In this document: positions 17,104-25,790 of the stretch, piece after piece
Layout of the letters: every line of letters begins with the position of its first letter
How positions within the stretch are numbered: position 1 is the stretch's first letter
Assembly: GCA_023663735.1 (NCBI GenBank)
Contig: JAMPGV010000027.1
Location: forward strand, 1 to 35,164
Length of the DNA stretch: 35,164 nt
Source of the DNA: Muribaculum sp.
GTDB taxonomy: Bacteria > Bacillota > Clostridia > Lachnospirales > Lachnospiraceae
Direction of reading: 5' to 3'
Position numbers and translations under genes: made by a program
Notes under the pieces: generated by a model
Told to the model about the DNA's origin: nothing
The model's database searches: none
What the model saw: only the letters and a program-made list of their open reading frames with translations

Positions 17104-17139
17104 AAAACACCTGAATACAAAATGTAAACAAGTGTTTTT
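17103..17139. terminator. bidirectional terminator hairpin
   Basis: AAAAACAC (17103-17110) pairs with GTGTTTTT (17132-17139); an inner TACA-AAA-TGTA pairing extends the stem. It starts directly at the stop codon of the lipoprotein gene and has A-runs and T-runs on both sides, so it can end transcripts from both this gene and the convergent Abi gene. Bases 17140-17279 are AT-rich with no gene. Confidence 0.75.
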
Positions 17140-17279
17140 CAACCATAATCAATATGGTTATCTCTGTAGTAGTATATTATCATATGTTGAAAAATATTAC
17201 AACCATTATTTGTCGATTTCGATATAAATCGATATAAATATATACCTGATGTGTATACAGAATTTGCATATATTCGCTG

Positions 17280-18290
17280 CTATAACTTGTCGAAGTGATT
17301 GTAGTTAATAGGATTTTTCTCGAGTTTTTTTAATGTATCTAAGTCGGCAAGATTTTTAATGCCCATTTGCCCCCTGACATTATCAAAAGCATTTTTGCTG
17401 ATGGAGCATTGTAATTGATTCAACATGCTTTGTATCGTAGAGATCATTTCTTGATACTCATTGTCGGGAAGATAATATTTAAAATACACAAGTAGATCAA
17501 AGATCCTTTTGTCTGTATCACGGGAATAGGATCGTGCCAACAAAGAAATATAGTTTTCAATAATACGTCCACTATTAGTTCTGTTAGGTTGTTTAGATTG
17601 ATGGATGCAATAAATTCTTTCATTATGCGCACATGAATTTCTCACTTTTCTTAACCAATGAAGACTGCCAATTAAAAGTTTTACGTTTGGATGACCTTTT
17701 TTATCAAACATACTGTATAAATTGCAGATAGAGTGAGTGACATCCGTTTTGCTATTTTGTAAAACATTTATAAATGTGGAAAAGTTGACAACTTTGATCA
17801 TGATCCACGTCGGAATAAGCGTATGATTTTCCATATAAAATTTGACATATTCTTGTTGGCTGGCACTTAATTCACTGTAGGCAGAAGAAATGACATTCAT
17901 TTTATTTTGTAGTCTGTTTGTCGGTGAGTATGCGGTAGTATCGTACCAAGGAATTTTGCCGTTGGCATTGCATTGATCAAATTTATAACCTGTGAGAGTA
18001 CGAATTTCTTCTTCCACACGGGTTATGTAATCAAGCAGCAAAAGCCGTAATTTGTCGTCAAATTTTTTCAAGTCATATAACTGCTCTATACTGGTATCTG
18101 GTAAATATACATGATTGCCCTTTGCATCCGTACCACAGGTGAATGGGGTTTTATAGCCGTTAATGATGTTAAAATATCCTGCACGAATGAGAATTTGCTT
18201 GTGTCCGGAACCATTGCATTCAATTTTTTTGCTGTTTCGCAATTTTCTCATTTGTTGATTATAGGTAAGAAAATCTTTTTCTTCTGCCAT
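17280..18290 (-). CDS. Abi_2-family abortive-infection protein (HEPN-type)
   Basis: The 336-residue product has the N-terminal signature of the Abi_2 (AbiD/AbiF-like) family: a short leading helix region followed by ILIRAGYFNIINGYK (residues 32-46), and a C-terminal RNSCAHNERIY (R-x4-H, about residues 216-226) that matches the HEPN ribonuclease motif. Families of this type act in phage defence by stopping growth of infected cells, probably through RNA cleavage. Its ATG follows AGGAGG. Base composition is strikingly more AT-rich than its neighbours over about 17.1-18.5 kb, which suggests horizontal acquisition. No partner antitoxin or modification gene lies beside it. Role in defence is family-based inference. 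Confidence 0.88.
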   Translation of the reverse strand: MAEEKDFLTYNQQMRKLRNSKKIECNGSGHKQILIRAGYFNIINGYKTPFTCGTDAKGNHVYLPDTSIEQLYDLKKFDDKLRLLLLDYITRVEEEIRTLTGYKFDQCNANGKIPWYDTTAYSPTNRLQNKMNVISSAYSELSASQQEYVKFYMENHTLIPTWIMIKVVNFSTFINVLQNSKTDVTHSICNLYSMFDKKGHPNVKLLIGSLHWLRKVRNSCAHNERIYCIHQSKQPNRTNSGRIIENYISLLARSYSRDTDKRIFDLLVYFKYYLPDNEYQEMISTIQSMLNQLQCSISKNAFDNVRGQMGIKNLADLDTLKKLEKNPINYNHFDKL

Positions 18291-18443
18291 AGTGTTTCAA
18301 TCCTCCTAACAGCATGTAAAGTGTTACGGGACAATTTTTGAAAGGAATTTATATTTTATAGAATAACATTTATGAAACAACAGGTCAATGCGATATTAGC
18401 AAACAAGCATGGAGGCTTTTGAAAACACAGGGAAATTTTCGTG

Positions 18444-18472
18444 TTGTGTTTGCGCGGCAAATTTAGTATAAT
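18444..18472 (+). promoter_or_regulatory. sigma-A promoter of the hybrid histidine kinase
   Basis: -35 TTGTGT (18444-18449), 17-base spacer, perfect -10 TATAAT (18467-18472). The resulting leader of about 70 bases contains nested palindromes (18480-18508). Confidence 0.65.
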
Positions 18473-18479
18473 ATTACCG

Positions 18480-18508
18480 GATTTCCCGTAGGAATTCCCA
18501 TGGAAATC
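18480..18508. repeat. nested palindromes in the kinase leader
   Basis: GATTTCC (18480-18486) and GGAAATC (18502-18508) are perfect inverted arms; between them lies the perfect palindrome GGAATTCC (18491-18498). The element begins at the predicted transcription start, so it could be an operator or an RNA hairpin. Confidence 0.55.
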
Positions 18509-18548
18509 AGATTTTGGCAGTACGGTATTGATAAAGAGAGCAAAAGAA

Positions 18549-21515
18549 ATGAGCAAGAAGAGATCTATCGTCAGAAAGATATGCGTAAACACAACGATTT
18601 TGGTTGTTTTTGTCCTTGTTGTCACATTGTGTACGAACATTTTGCAGGACATTTTGTGGGAGAATACCAATGCGATGGGATTGTCGCTGGTAAAGAATCT
18701 GTCCGCCGCGGAGGAGCAGCGCATGAATACCTGCGAGGCGGTTTTGAATATCTGCACCAATTATATTGCAGAGCGAGAACAGTCCGACGTTTCTCTGGCG
18801 GAACTTCGGGAGGGACTGTATCCGTTCATGGACGGGCTGAATGATCTGTACGGCAAGGAATATATTCGGATATACGGCAAAACGTTTGGCGGGACGGAAC
18901 TGGTGTCCAACAATCCGGAAATCGAGGCGATGACGGACTATGACCTTACGGATACGGAGTGGTATAAGGGCGCCGTTGAGGCAGACGGGGACACCTATCT
19001 TTCCCCCGTCTATACGGACGCAATGACCGGTCTTCCCGTGGTGACGATGTGTAAAATCATTCCGGAGACAGGCAGTTTTCTGGCTGTTGATATCCAAAAT
19101 ACTTATTTTGAGGAGGGCGTCCGGGGCATAACGCTCCCGGGAAAAGCTTCTTATTATCTGGTTGACCGGGAAGGGAAATTGATTTATTACCTGTCCTCTT
19201 GGGATTTTGATCCCGAGGAATTTCAGGATTTGGTGGATATGTATCGGGCGAACGATATCTGTGACCGGTCGGATCATGTGGCGGAGAACATCCGGCCTTC
19301 CGACGGTATTGTCCGCAACGTATTTTTCCATCATGCGGACAATGGATGGAGCGGAATATTGACCATACCCAGAGACGAGATTCTGTCCGGTTCGGATGTG
19401 TTCCGCAAGATCAGCGTTGTGTTGGTCGTTTTGGGTATACTCTTGATTGCTTTTCAAGTTCTTAGGGAGTACCGGGGCGGAAAGCGGGAAGAAGAGTACG
19501 TCATGTATCAGAATGCCATGAACAGCACCGTACATGCCTATCGTGCGATCTATTATGTGGATGTGCGGAAGGGAACGCTCGATACGGTCTATCCCCTCGG
19601 CGACGACGGGAAGCCCCGGCACAGCACTTATGAACAGGAAAAGCAGGAGCGTTTCCGGTACGGTCTTGTGGCGGACGAGCAGATGGAGCAGGTGCTTGCT
19701 TTTCTGGATCTGGAAAATATTGTGCGAGAGCTTTCCGAAAAGGATTATATTGAGCTTCAGTTTAAAGGGAGAAAATTTGATGTCAATAAGCGGGTGAACG
19801 TCGGAGAGGATTATGAGTGGTGTTCCATTGCCGTTGCCATCGCAGAGCGGAAGAACGGAGAAGTGCTGACGTTCAGCATGTCGATCCGCGATATCAACGA
19901 TGTGATGCAGAAGGAAGAACAGCAGAACAGGATGCTTGCATTGGCGACGGCTCGCGCGGAGTCGGCCAGCCGGGCCAAGAGTGATTTCCTCTCCAGAATG
20001 AGCCACGATATCCGCACGCCCATGAATGCGATTTTGGGCATGACGGCTATCGCCGCCATGCATATTGACGAAAAGAAACGTGTGATGGATGCGCTGGACA
20101 AAATCACCGTCTCCGGCAGACACCTGCTGGGGCTGATTAACGAAGTGCTGGATATGAGCAGAATCGAGAGCGGCAAGGTCAGCCTGATCGAGGAATGCTT
20201 TAATTTGTCCGATACGATTGACAGTGTTTTGACGGTTTTCCATTCACAGATGGAGACGAAGGGGCTGGTGCTGAATGCCGGCATCGCAATGCTGGAGCAT
20301 GAAAATGTAATCGGAGACGAGCAGCACTTGCAGCAGATTTTTATGAATATTATGGGGAATGCCGTTAAGTTCACACCCTCGGGCGGAACCATCAGCATCA
20401 GCATTGAGGAGAAACCGTCCCGGATCGCAGGGAAGGGATGCTATGAATTTGTCTTCGAGGATACCGGAATCGGCATGGAGCAGGAGTATATCGAGACGAT
20501 TTTCGAGCCTTTTTCCCGCGCGGCCAATTCTACCGGAAATAAAATAGAGGGAACAGGTCTCGGCATGTCGATTGCGGTCAATATAGCCCGGATGATGGAC
20601 GGCGATATCAAGGTGGAAAGCACTTTGGGAGAGGGTTCCAAATTTACGGTCATCGTGCATCTAAAGCTGGATGATGTCTCGCAGGAGGATCAGGAGGCGT
20701 TTGTTTCCCTTCCGGTTCTGGTGGTGGATGACGAGGAAGACGCCTGTGAGAGCGCTTGTGCGGTTTTGGGCAGCCTTGGCATGAACGCAGAGTATGTGCT
20801 GGAGGGGAACAGCGCCGTTAAGCGGCTCTCGGAGGCAAAGGCGGCAGGGGAAGATTTCTCTGTGGTAATTCTGGATTGGAAGATGCCGGAGAAGGACGGA
20901 TTGGAGACGACAAGGGAGATCCGGCAGACCATAGGAGACGAGATTCCGATTATCATTCTGTCCGCATACGATTGGTCTGACATAGCGGAGGAGGCGACGA
21001 AGGCCGGGGTAACTGCTTTTATCAGCAAACCGTTGTTTAAGTCCAGACTGGTGCGGGTATTGCGGGAGGCGCTCGGCCAGAGCGGCGGGAGAGAAAGAAG
21101 CGGCGAACTTGAGGCTTTCCGGCAGCAGGATTTCTCCGGCAGGAGAGTGCTGTTGGTGGAGGATAATGAAATCAATATCGAGGTGGCGAAGGAGCTTCTG
21201 AGCATTGTGGGAATTCAAGTGGAGACGGCTATGGACGGAAAGGCCGCCGCCGATCGTGTGCTGGAGACGGAGCCGGAATATTACGATTTGATTTTCATGG
21301 ACATTCAGATGCCCGTGATGAACGGATATGAGGCGGCCAGAGCCATCCGTTCTTCCGGGAGGGGCGATCTGGCGGAGATTCCGATCGTGGCGATGACGGC
21401 GGACGCTTTTTCCGACGATATCCTGAAGGCCAAGGAGGCGGGGATGAACGACCATATCTCCAAGCCGGTGGATGTCGAAAAACTGCAGGAAGCATTGAAG
21501 AGGTGGATTACATAG
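18549..21515 (+). CDS. hybrid sensor histidine kinase with two receiver domains
   Basis: The 988-residue protein has a first membrane helix at about residues 12-32, an extracellular Cache-like sensor (WYKGAVEADGDTYLSPVYTD), a second helix at about 284-305, and a cytoplasmic PAS-like stretch. The kinase core follows: H-box SHDIRTPMN with phospho-acceptor H486, N-box NAVKFTPSGG, G1 DTGIGM and G2 GTGLGMSI. Two receivers follow, with predicted phospho-acceptors D776 (VVILDWKMP) and D918 (LIFMDIQMP). No histidine-phosphotransfer domain or DNA-binding output is fused or adjacent. ATG 18549 is preferred over TTG 18528 because AAAGAGAG precedes it, but both are weak. It probably senses a small extracellular ligand. 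Confidence 0.9.
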   Translation: MSKKRSIVRKICVNTTILVVFVLVVTLCTNILQDILWENTNAMGLSLVKNLSAAEEQRMNTCEAVLNICTNYIAEREQSDVSLAELREGLYPFMDGLNDLYGKEYIRIYGKTFGGTELVSNNPEIEAMTDYDLTDTEWYKGAVEADGDTYLSPVYTDAMTGLPVVTMCKIIPETGSFLAVDIQNTYFEEGVRGITLPGKASYYLVDREGKLIYYLSSWDFDPEEFQDLVDMYRANDICDRSDHVAENIRPSDGIVRNVFFHHADNGWSGILTIPRDEILSGSDVFRKISVVLVVLGILLIAFQVLREYRGGKREEEYVMYQNAMNSTVHAYRAIYYVDVRKGTLDTVYPLGDDGKPRHSTYEQEKQERFRYGLVADEQMEQVLAFLDLENIVRELSEKDYIELQFKGRKFDVNKRVNVGEDYEWCSIAVAIAERKNGEVLTFSMSIRDINDVMQKEEQQNRMLALATARAESASRAKSDFLSRMSHDIRTPMNAILGMTAIAAMHIDEKKRVMDALDKITVSGRHLLGLINEVLDMSRIESGKVSLIEECFNLSDTIDSVLTVFHSQMETKGLVLNAGIAMLEHENVIGDEQHLQQIFMNIMGNAVKFTPSGGTISISIEEKPSRIAGKGCYEFVFEDTGIGMEQEYIETIFEPFSRAANSTGNKIEGTGLGMSIAVNIARMMDGDIKVESTLGEGSKFTVIVHLKLDDVSQEDQEAFVSLPVLVVDDEEDACESACAVLGSLGMNAEYVLEGNSAVKRLSEAKAAGEDFSVVILDWKMPEKDGLETTREIRQTIGDEIPIIILSAYDWSDIAEEATKAGVTAFISKPLFKSRLVRVLREALGQSGGRERSGELEAFRQQDFSGRRVLLVEDNEINIEVAKELLSIVGIQVETAMDGKAAADRVLETEPEYYDLIFMDIQMPVMNGYEAARAIRSSGRGDLAEIPIVAMTADAFSDDILKAKEAGMNDHISKPVDVEKLQEALKRWIT

Positions 21516-21549
21516 GGAGAGTCCGTATGCCGTTTGCGGAAGGGCGGCC

Positions 21550-21615
21550 GGATTTGATAAGAGATTTGGTAAGATAAGAGTAGGATAAGAAGTAGGATAA
21601 GAATAAGATAAGATG
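21550..21615 (+). repeat. GATAAGA-like short direct repeats
   Basis: Seven or so variants of GATAAGA/GGATAAGA occur in a purine-rich stretch between the kinase stop codon and the terminator. They look like slippage-derived simple repeats; no coding or RNA function is seen. Confidence 0.55.
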
Positions 21616-21617
21616 AG

Positions 21618-21646
21618 AAAACGCCGGGGATCAGCCCCGGCGTTTT
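21618..21646. terminator. strong bidirectional terminator
   Basis: Perfect 12-base arms AAAACGCCGGGG (21618-21629) and CCCCGGCGTTTT (21635-21646) with a 5-base loop. It ends the kinase transcript on the plus strand and the tRNA transcript on the minus strand. Confidence 0.92.
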
Positions 21647-21652
21647 CGGCAG

Positions 21653-21738
21653 CGGAGACGGAGGGATTCGAACCCTCGTGCCCCGGAGGGCAAACGCATT
21701 TCGAGTGCGCCCCGTTATGACCGCTTCGATACGTCTCC
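21653..21738 (-). tRNA. tRNA-Ser, anticodon CGA
   Basis: On the minus strand the acceptor arms GGAGACG (21738-21732) and CGTCTCC (21660-21654) pair perfectly, with discriminator G at 21653. The anticodon loop is CTCGAAA (anticodon CGA, codon UCG), the variable arm is long as in class II tRNAs (Ser), and the T-arm GGTTCGAATCC is standard. CCA is not encoded. Confidence 0.95.
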
Positions 21739-21797
21739 GTGTTGGATAGAGCGGCGGCTTGCAGCTGTGCTTTTACAGCCGACGCCTCCGAATATTT

Positions 21798-21826
21798 ATT
21801 TTATAGGAAAATAATCTGTAATGCAA
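21798..21826 (-). promoter_or_regulatory. likely tRNA-Ser promoter
   Basis: On the minus strand: -35 TTGCAT (21826-21821), 17-base spacer, -10 TAAAAT (21803-21798), about 60 bases before the tRNA 5' end. Confidence 0.5.
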
Positions 21827-21927
21827 CCAGGAAATGAAATTTTTTCTTTTTTTGCCCTTTTTTTGTTCTTTTTCTTTGATCCTTTTTCTTCTGTGGCGGT
21901 TTTATCCCGCTTTTTTTATTTCGGTTG

Positions 21928-21956
21928 TTGTCTCCCGACTCATTTTGGGATATAAT
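21928..21956 (+). promoter_or_regulatory. sigma-A promoter of the phosphofructokinase gene
   Basis: -35 TTGTCT (21928-21933), 17-base spacer, perfect -10 TATAAT (21951-21956), about 70 bases before the start codon. The T-rich stretch just upstream (21835-21920) holds no gene. Confidence 0.65.
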
Positions 21957-22026
21957 TTAGATAAAATAGGCAGAAATCGGTACAACTGCATATGGCCGAG
22001 CAAAGGAAGCGGAAGGAGGAACAACC

Positions 22027-23100
22027 ATGAAAAGAATCGGTATGTTGACCAGCGGAGGCGATTGTCAAGCGTTGAACGCTGCGATGAGAGGCGTGGTAAA
22101 GACTTTGTTGAACAGTGACGAACAGGTGGAGATCTACGGATTTTTGGACGGTTACAAAGGCTTGATTTACAGCAGGTTTCAGATGCTGACGGGAAAAGAT
22201 TTCTCAGGTATTCTCACCAAGGGCGGAACGATTCTGGGAACCTCCCGCACGCCGTTTAAGACGATTCAGGATCCCGACGAGAACGGTCTGAACAAGGTGG
22301 AGGCCATGAAGCAGAATTACTATAAACTGCAGTTGGATTGTCTGGTGATTCTGGGCGGCAACGGCACGCACAAGACGGCTAATCTGCTGCGGGAAGAGGG
22401 GCTGAATGTGGTGACGCTTCCCAAGACCATCGACAATGACCTGTGGGGGACGGATATGACCTTCGGCTTCCAGAGCGCGGTGAACATTGCGACGGAAGCC
22501 ATCGACTGTATCCACACCACGGCGGCTTCTCACGCGCGTGTGTTTATCGTGGAGGTCATGGGACATAAGGTGGGGTGGCTTACGCTGAATGCGGGAATGG
22601 CCAGCGGCGCGGACATCATTCTGGTGCCGGAGATCCCCTATGACATTGACAAAGTGATTGAGAAAATAGAGGAGCGCGACAAGAACGGAAGCCGTTTTAC
22701 GATTATCGCGGTGGCTGAGGGAGCCATTTCCAAGCAGGACGCGAAGCTTTCCAAGAAAGAGATGAAGAAGAAACTGGAGAACAATCCCTACCCGTCCGTG
22801 TCCTATGAACTGGCGGCAGAGATTCAGAAGAAGACAGGCAGGGAGGTCCGCGTCACGGTTCCCGGGCATACCCAGCGCGGCGGCAGCCCGTGTCCTTATG
22901 ATCGCGTTTTCGCAAGCCGTCTGGGGGCGGAAGCGGGCAGGCTGATTTTGGAGGGACAATACGGTTTTATGGTGGGATATAAAAACCGCGAGATCGTCCG
23001 TGTGCCGTTGGAGGACGTGGCGGGCAAACTGAAATATCTGTCTCCCGACGCGACCATCGTACAGGAAGCCAAACTGCTGGGGATTTCCTTCGGCGACTGA
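22027..23100 (+). CDS. pfkA: 6-phosphofructokinase (ATP/PPi-type family A)
   Basis: Catalyses fructose 6-phosphate to fructose 1,6-bisphosphate, the committed step of glycolysis, in the cytoplasm. The 357-residue protein carries LTSGGD (residues 7-12), the phosphoryl-donor motif GGNGT (110-114), the catalytic PKTIDND (132-138, base D136), and the substrate block VEVMGHKVGWLTL. The residue pair used to predict the donor is G113 with K133; Gly at the first position favours ATP over pyrophosphate, while Lys at the second is shared with PPi-type enzymes. This mixed signature is typical of the so-called group III enzymes, so ATP use is likely but not certain. The ATG follows AAGGAGG. The gene appears to have its own promoter. 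Confidence 0.9.
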   Translation: MKRIGMLTSGGDCQALNAAMRGVVKTLLNSDEQVEIYGFLDGYKGLIYSRFQMLTGKDFSGILTKGGTILGTSRTPFKTIQDPDENGLNKVEAMKQNYYKLQLDCLVILGGNGTHKTANLLREEGLNVVTLPKTIDNDLWGTDMTFGFQSAVNIATEAIDCIHTTAASHARVFIVEVMGHKVGWLTLNAGMASGADIILVPEIPYDIDKVIEKIEERDKNGSRFTIIAVAEGAISKQDAKLSKKEMKKKLENNPYPSVSYELAAEIQKKTGREVRVTVPGHTQRGGSPCPYDRVFASRLGAEAGRLILEGQYGFMVGYKNREIVRVPLEDVAGKLKYLSPDATIVQEAKLLGISFGD

Positions 23101-23165
23101 GCGGTTTCCGGCGGAAGCAGATTCCCGGGACAGGAGATCCGGGAACGGGAAAGGGATAGATTTTT

Positions 23166-24737
23166 ATGTCATATACAGCGCTTTACCGGAAGTTCCGTCC
23201 GGATCATTTTGCGGATGTCAAGGGGCAGGAGCATATCGTGACCACATTGCAGAATCAGCTGAAGGCCAACCGCATCGGCCATGCGTATCTGTTCACGGGT
23301 ACCCGCGGGACGGGGAAGACGACGGTGGCGAAGATTTTTGCGAAGACGGTGAACTGTGAACATCCCACGGAGGAGGGACCCTGTGGGGAATGCCGTATCT
23401 GCAAAGCGATTGCCGCCGGAGCCAGTATGAACGTCATCGAGATTGACGCGGCGTCCAACAACGGCGTGGATAATATCCGCGAGATCGTGGAGGAGGTATC
23501 GTATTCTCCTGCAGAGGGGAAATATAAAGTATATATCATCGACGAGGTACACATGCTCTCCATCGGCGCGTTTAACGCGCTGCTCAAGACCTTGGAGGAA
23601 CCGCCGTCCTATGTGATTTTCATTCTGGCAACCACGGAAGTACATAAGCTTCCCATCACCATCTTGTCGCGCTGCCAGCGGTATGATTTCAAACGTATTT
23701 CCATTGATACCATCGCCGGGCGTATGCGGGAACTGATCGACGCCGAGGGGGTGGAGGTGGAGGAGAAAGCGCTGCGCTATATTGCCAAGACGGCGGACGG
23801 TTCCATGCGTGACGCCTTAAGCCTTCTGGATCAGTGCATCGCCTTTCATCTGGGCAGGGAGCTGACTTATGATAAGGTGCTGGATGTGCTGGGAGCCGTG
23901 GACACCGAGGTGTTCAGCAGGCTGCTGCGCTGCGTGCTGGAGCGGGATGTGCTGGGATGTGTGGCGCTCTTGGAGGAGATTGTGATGCAGGGGCGCGAGC
24001 TGGTGCAGTTCGTGACGGATTTTACATGGTATCTGCGGAATCTGATGTTGGTGCAGGCCTCGGACAATCTGGAGGATGTGATCGACATGTCCTCGGACAA
24101 TCTGGCGCGTTTGAAGGAGGAGGCGCAGCGGATAGAGCCGGACAGGATCATCCGGTATATCCGCATTTTCTCTGAATTGTCGGGGCAGATCCGCTATGCC
24201 GCGCAGAAGCGCATTCTGGTGGAGATTGCGTTAATTAAGCTCTGCAAACCCGATATGGAGGTTACACAGGATTCTCTGATCGACCGCATCCGACAGGTGG
24301 AAGACAAGGTGGAAAACGGCGTGGTGGTGCAGGGCGTCATGCCGGGCGTCGGTATGGCCGCGACGGGCGCGCCGGAGACAGCCGCCGCAAAGCGCCCCCA
24401 GCTTCCCAAGGCGATACCGGACGATATCAAGGCGATTGTGGCAAAATGGCCGTCCATCGTGGGAAATGCGGACAATCCCATGCGGATGTATCTGAAGGGG
24501 GCAAAACTGAGTCTGGGCGGAGACAACTGTCTGCAAGTGGTGCTGGAGGACGGACCGGCCTCGGATTATTTTAACAGGCATCCGGAACACAAGGAGCAGC
24601 TGGAGATGATTCTGGCCGACTTTGCGGGCAAAGAGGTGGCAGTCAGTCTGCAGACCGTGAGCGGGGACAGGGATTTTGAGGATCATTATGTGGATTTGTC
24701 GCAAGTCATCCACATGGAAATCGAGGAAGAAGACTAA
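23166..24737 (+). CDS. dnaX: DNA polymerase III gamma/tau subunit (clamp loader)
   Basis: Clamp-loader ATPase that opens the sliding clamp during replication. The 523-residue protein has the Walker A GTRGTGKTT (residues 45-53), the zinc-binding Cys set C64, C73, C76 and C79, Walker B IIDEVHML, and SRC motif (ILSRCQRYDF). Domain III and a shortish C-terminal region follow, as is usual in Clostridia. It starts a dnaX-ybaB-recR run, a well-known conserved gene order. I did not find an obvious slippery sequence for programmed frameshifting. Confidence 0.95.
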   Translation: MSYTALYRKFRPDHFADVKGQEHIVTTLQNQLKANRIGHAYLFTGTRGTGKTTVAKIFAKTVNCEHPTEEGPCGECRICKAIAAGASMNVIEIDAASNNGVDNIREIVEEVSYSPAEGKYKVYIIDEVHMLSIGAFNALLKTLEEPPSYVIFILATTEVHKLPITILSRCQRYDFKRISIDTIAGRMRELIDAEGVEVEEKALRYIAKTADGSMRDALSLLDQCIAFHLGRELTYDKVLDVLGAVDTEVFSRLLRCVLERDVLGCVALLEEIVMQGRELVQFVTDFTWYLRNLMLVQASDNLEDVIDMSSDNLARLKEEAQRIEPDRIIRYIRIFSELSGQIRYAAQKRILVEIALIKLCKPDMEVTQDSLIDRIRQVEDKVENGVVVQGVMPGVGMAATGAPETAAAKRPQLPKAIPDDIKAIVAKWPSIVGNADNPMRMYLKGAKLSLGGDNCLQVVLEDGPASDYFNRHPEHKEQLEMILADFAGKEVAVSLQTVSGDRDFEDHYVDLSQVIHMEIEEED

Positions 24738-24757
24738 TCTAGCATGGAGGAATCGAA

Positions 24758-25102
24758 ATGGCAAAACGCGGAGGTTTTCCCGGGGGCGGAATGCCCGGAA
24801 ACATGAACAATCTGATGAAGCAGGCACAGCGGATGCAGCGCCAGATGGAGGAAGGGCAGAAGGAGCTGGAGGCAAAGGAGTTTAGCGCATCCGCCGGAGG
24901 CGGCGCCGTGGAGGTGACGGTGAGCGGCAAGAAAGAGCTTGTGGGGATTCGGCTGGCGGAGGAGATCGTGGATCCTGAGGATATCGAGACGCTGCAGGAC
25001 GCCATCGTGGCGGCGGCCAACGAGGCGCTGCGAAAGGCCGAGGAGGAGAGCACCGCGCTTATGGGCAGGATGACCGGCGGATTGGGAGGCTTTCCTTTCT
25101 GA
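24758..25102 (+). CDS. ybaB: nucleoid-associated protein of the YbaB/EbfC family
   Basis: A 114-residue DNA-binding protein with the family core (NNLMKQAQRMQRQMEEGQKE helix, then GGGAVEVTVSGKKELVGIRL and DPEDIETLQDAIVAAANEAL). The Gly/Pro/Met-rich N-terminus (GGFPGGGMPGNMNN) is common in clostridial members. It lies between dnaX and recR; a GGAGG site precedes the ATG and its stop overlaps the recR start by one base (TGATG). Thought to shape DNA and aid recombination repair. Confidence 0.93.
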   Translation: MAKRGGFPGGGMPGNMNNLMKQAQRMQRQMEEGQKELEAKEFSASAGGGAVEVTVSGKKELVGIRLAEEIVDPEDIETLQDAIVAAANEALRKAEEESTALMGRMTGGLGGFPF

Positions 25103-25698
25103 TGGATCTGTATAGCGGACATATTAATAAATTGATAGAGGAATTGGCGGCGCTGCCCGGAATCGGGAGCAAGTCGGCGCAGAGGTTGGCGTTTCATCTG
25201 ATAAATCTGCCCGCGGACAAAGTGAACCGCTTGGCGCAGGTCATCGTCGATGCCAAAGAGAATGTGCGTTACTGCAAGGAGTGCTATACCTTGACGGACA
25301 GGGAGGTGTGTCCGGTCTGCGCGAACCAAAAGCGCAATCACAGGCTGATCATGGTGGTGGAGAATGTCAGGGATCTGGCCGCCTACGAGAAGACGGGCAA
25401 GTATGAGGGCGTGTACCATGTGCTTCACGGAGCGATCTCTCCGATGCTGGGCATCGGGCCGGGGGATATCCGTTTGAAAGAACTGATGGAGCGTCTGCAG
25501 GCGGAGATTGAGGAAGTCATTATCGCCACGAATTCCAGTCTGGAGGGCGAGACCACAGCCATGTATATCAGCAAGCTGATTAAGCCCACAGGCATCAGGG
25601 TCACAAGAATTGCCAGCGGCGTGCCGGTGGGCGGCGATCTGGAGTACATAGACGAGGTGACGCTGCTCCGCGCGCTGGAGGGAAGAACCGAGCTGTGA
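25102..25698 (+). CDS. recR: recombination mediator protein RecR
   Basis: DNA repair protein that with RecO/RecF loads RecA at gaps. The 198-residue length is standard. A helix-hairpin-helix (LPGIGSKSAQRLAFHL, residues 18-33) is followed by the four-Cys zinc finger C58, C61, C70, C73, then the Toprim domain (MVVENVRDLAAYEKTG onward) and the typical HVLHGAISPMLGIGP block. Translation is coupled to ybaB through TGATG. Confidence 0.95.
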   Translation: MDLYSGHINKLIEELAALPGIGSKSAQRLAFHLINLPADKVNRLAQVIVDAKENVRYCKECYTLTDREVCPVCANQKRNHRLIMVVENVRDLAAYEKTGKYEGVYHVLHGAISPMLGIGPGDIRLKELMERLQAEIEEVIIATNSSLEGETTAMYISKLIKPTGIRVTRIASGVPVGGDLEYIDEVTLLRALEGRTEL

Positions 25699-25733
25699 CG
25701 GTGGGATGGAAAGGATCAGACAAATGGAATCAG

Positions 25734-25783
25734 AATGAAATGAAAATACAATGAAATGAAAACACAATGAAAACGGAATGAGG
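25734..25783 (+). repeat. short tandem AATGAAATGAAAA repeats before galM
   Basis: Two 16-base units (25734-25749 and 25750-25765, differing at one base) are followed by a partial third (25766-25776). They lie between recR and galM, contain several out-of-frame ATGs, and precede the galM ribosome site GAGGTAAGG. Confidence 0.65.
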
Positions 25784-25790
25784 TAAGGCA

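Noticed and set aside
18507-20243. 578-codon minus-strand frame opposite the histidine kinase
   Set aside because: The plus strand encodes unmistakable kinase motifs; the long antisense frame has low-complexity His/Arg/Ile composition typical of shadows.
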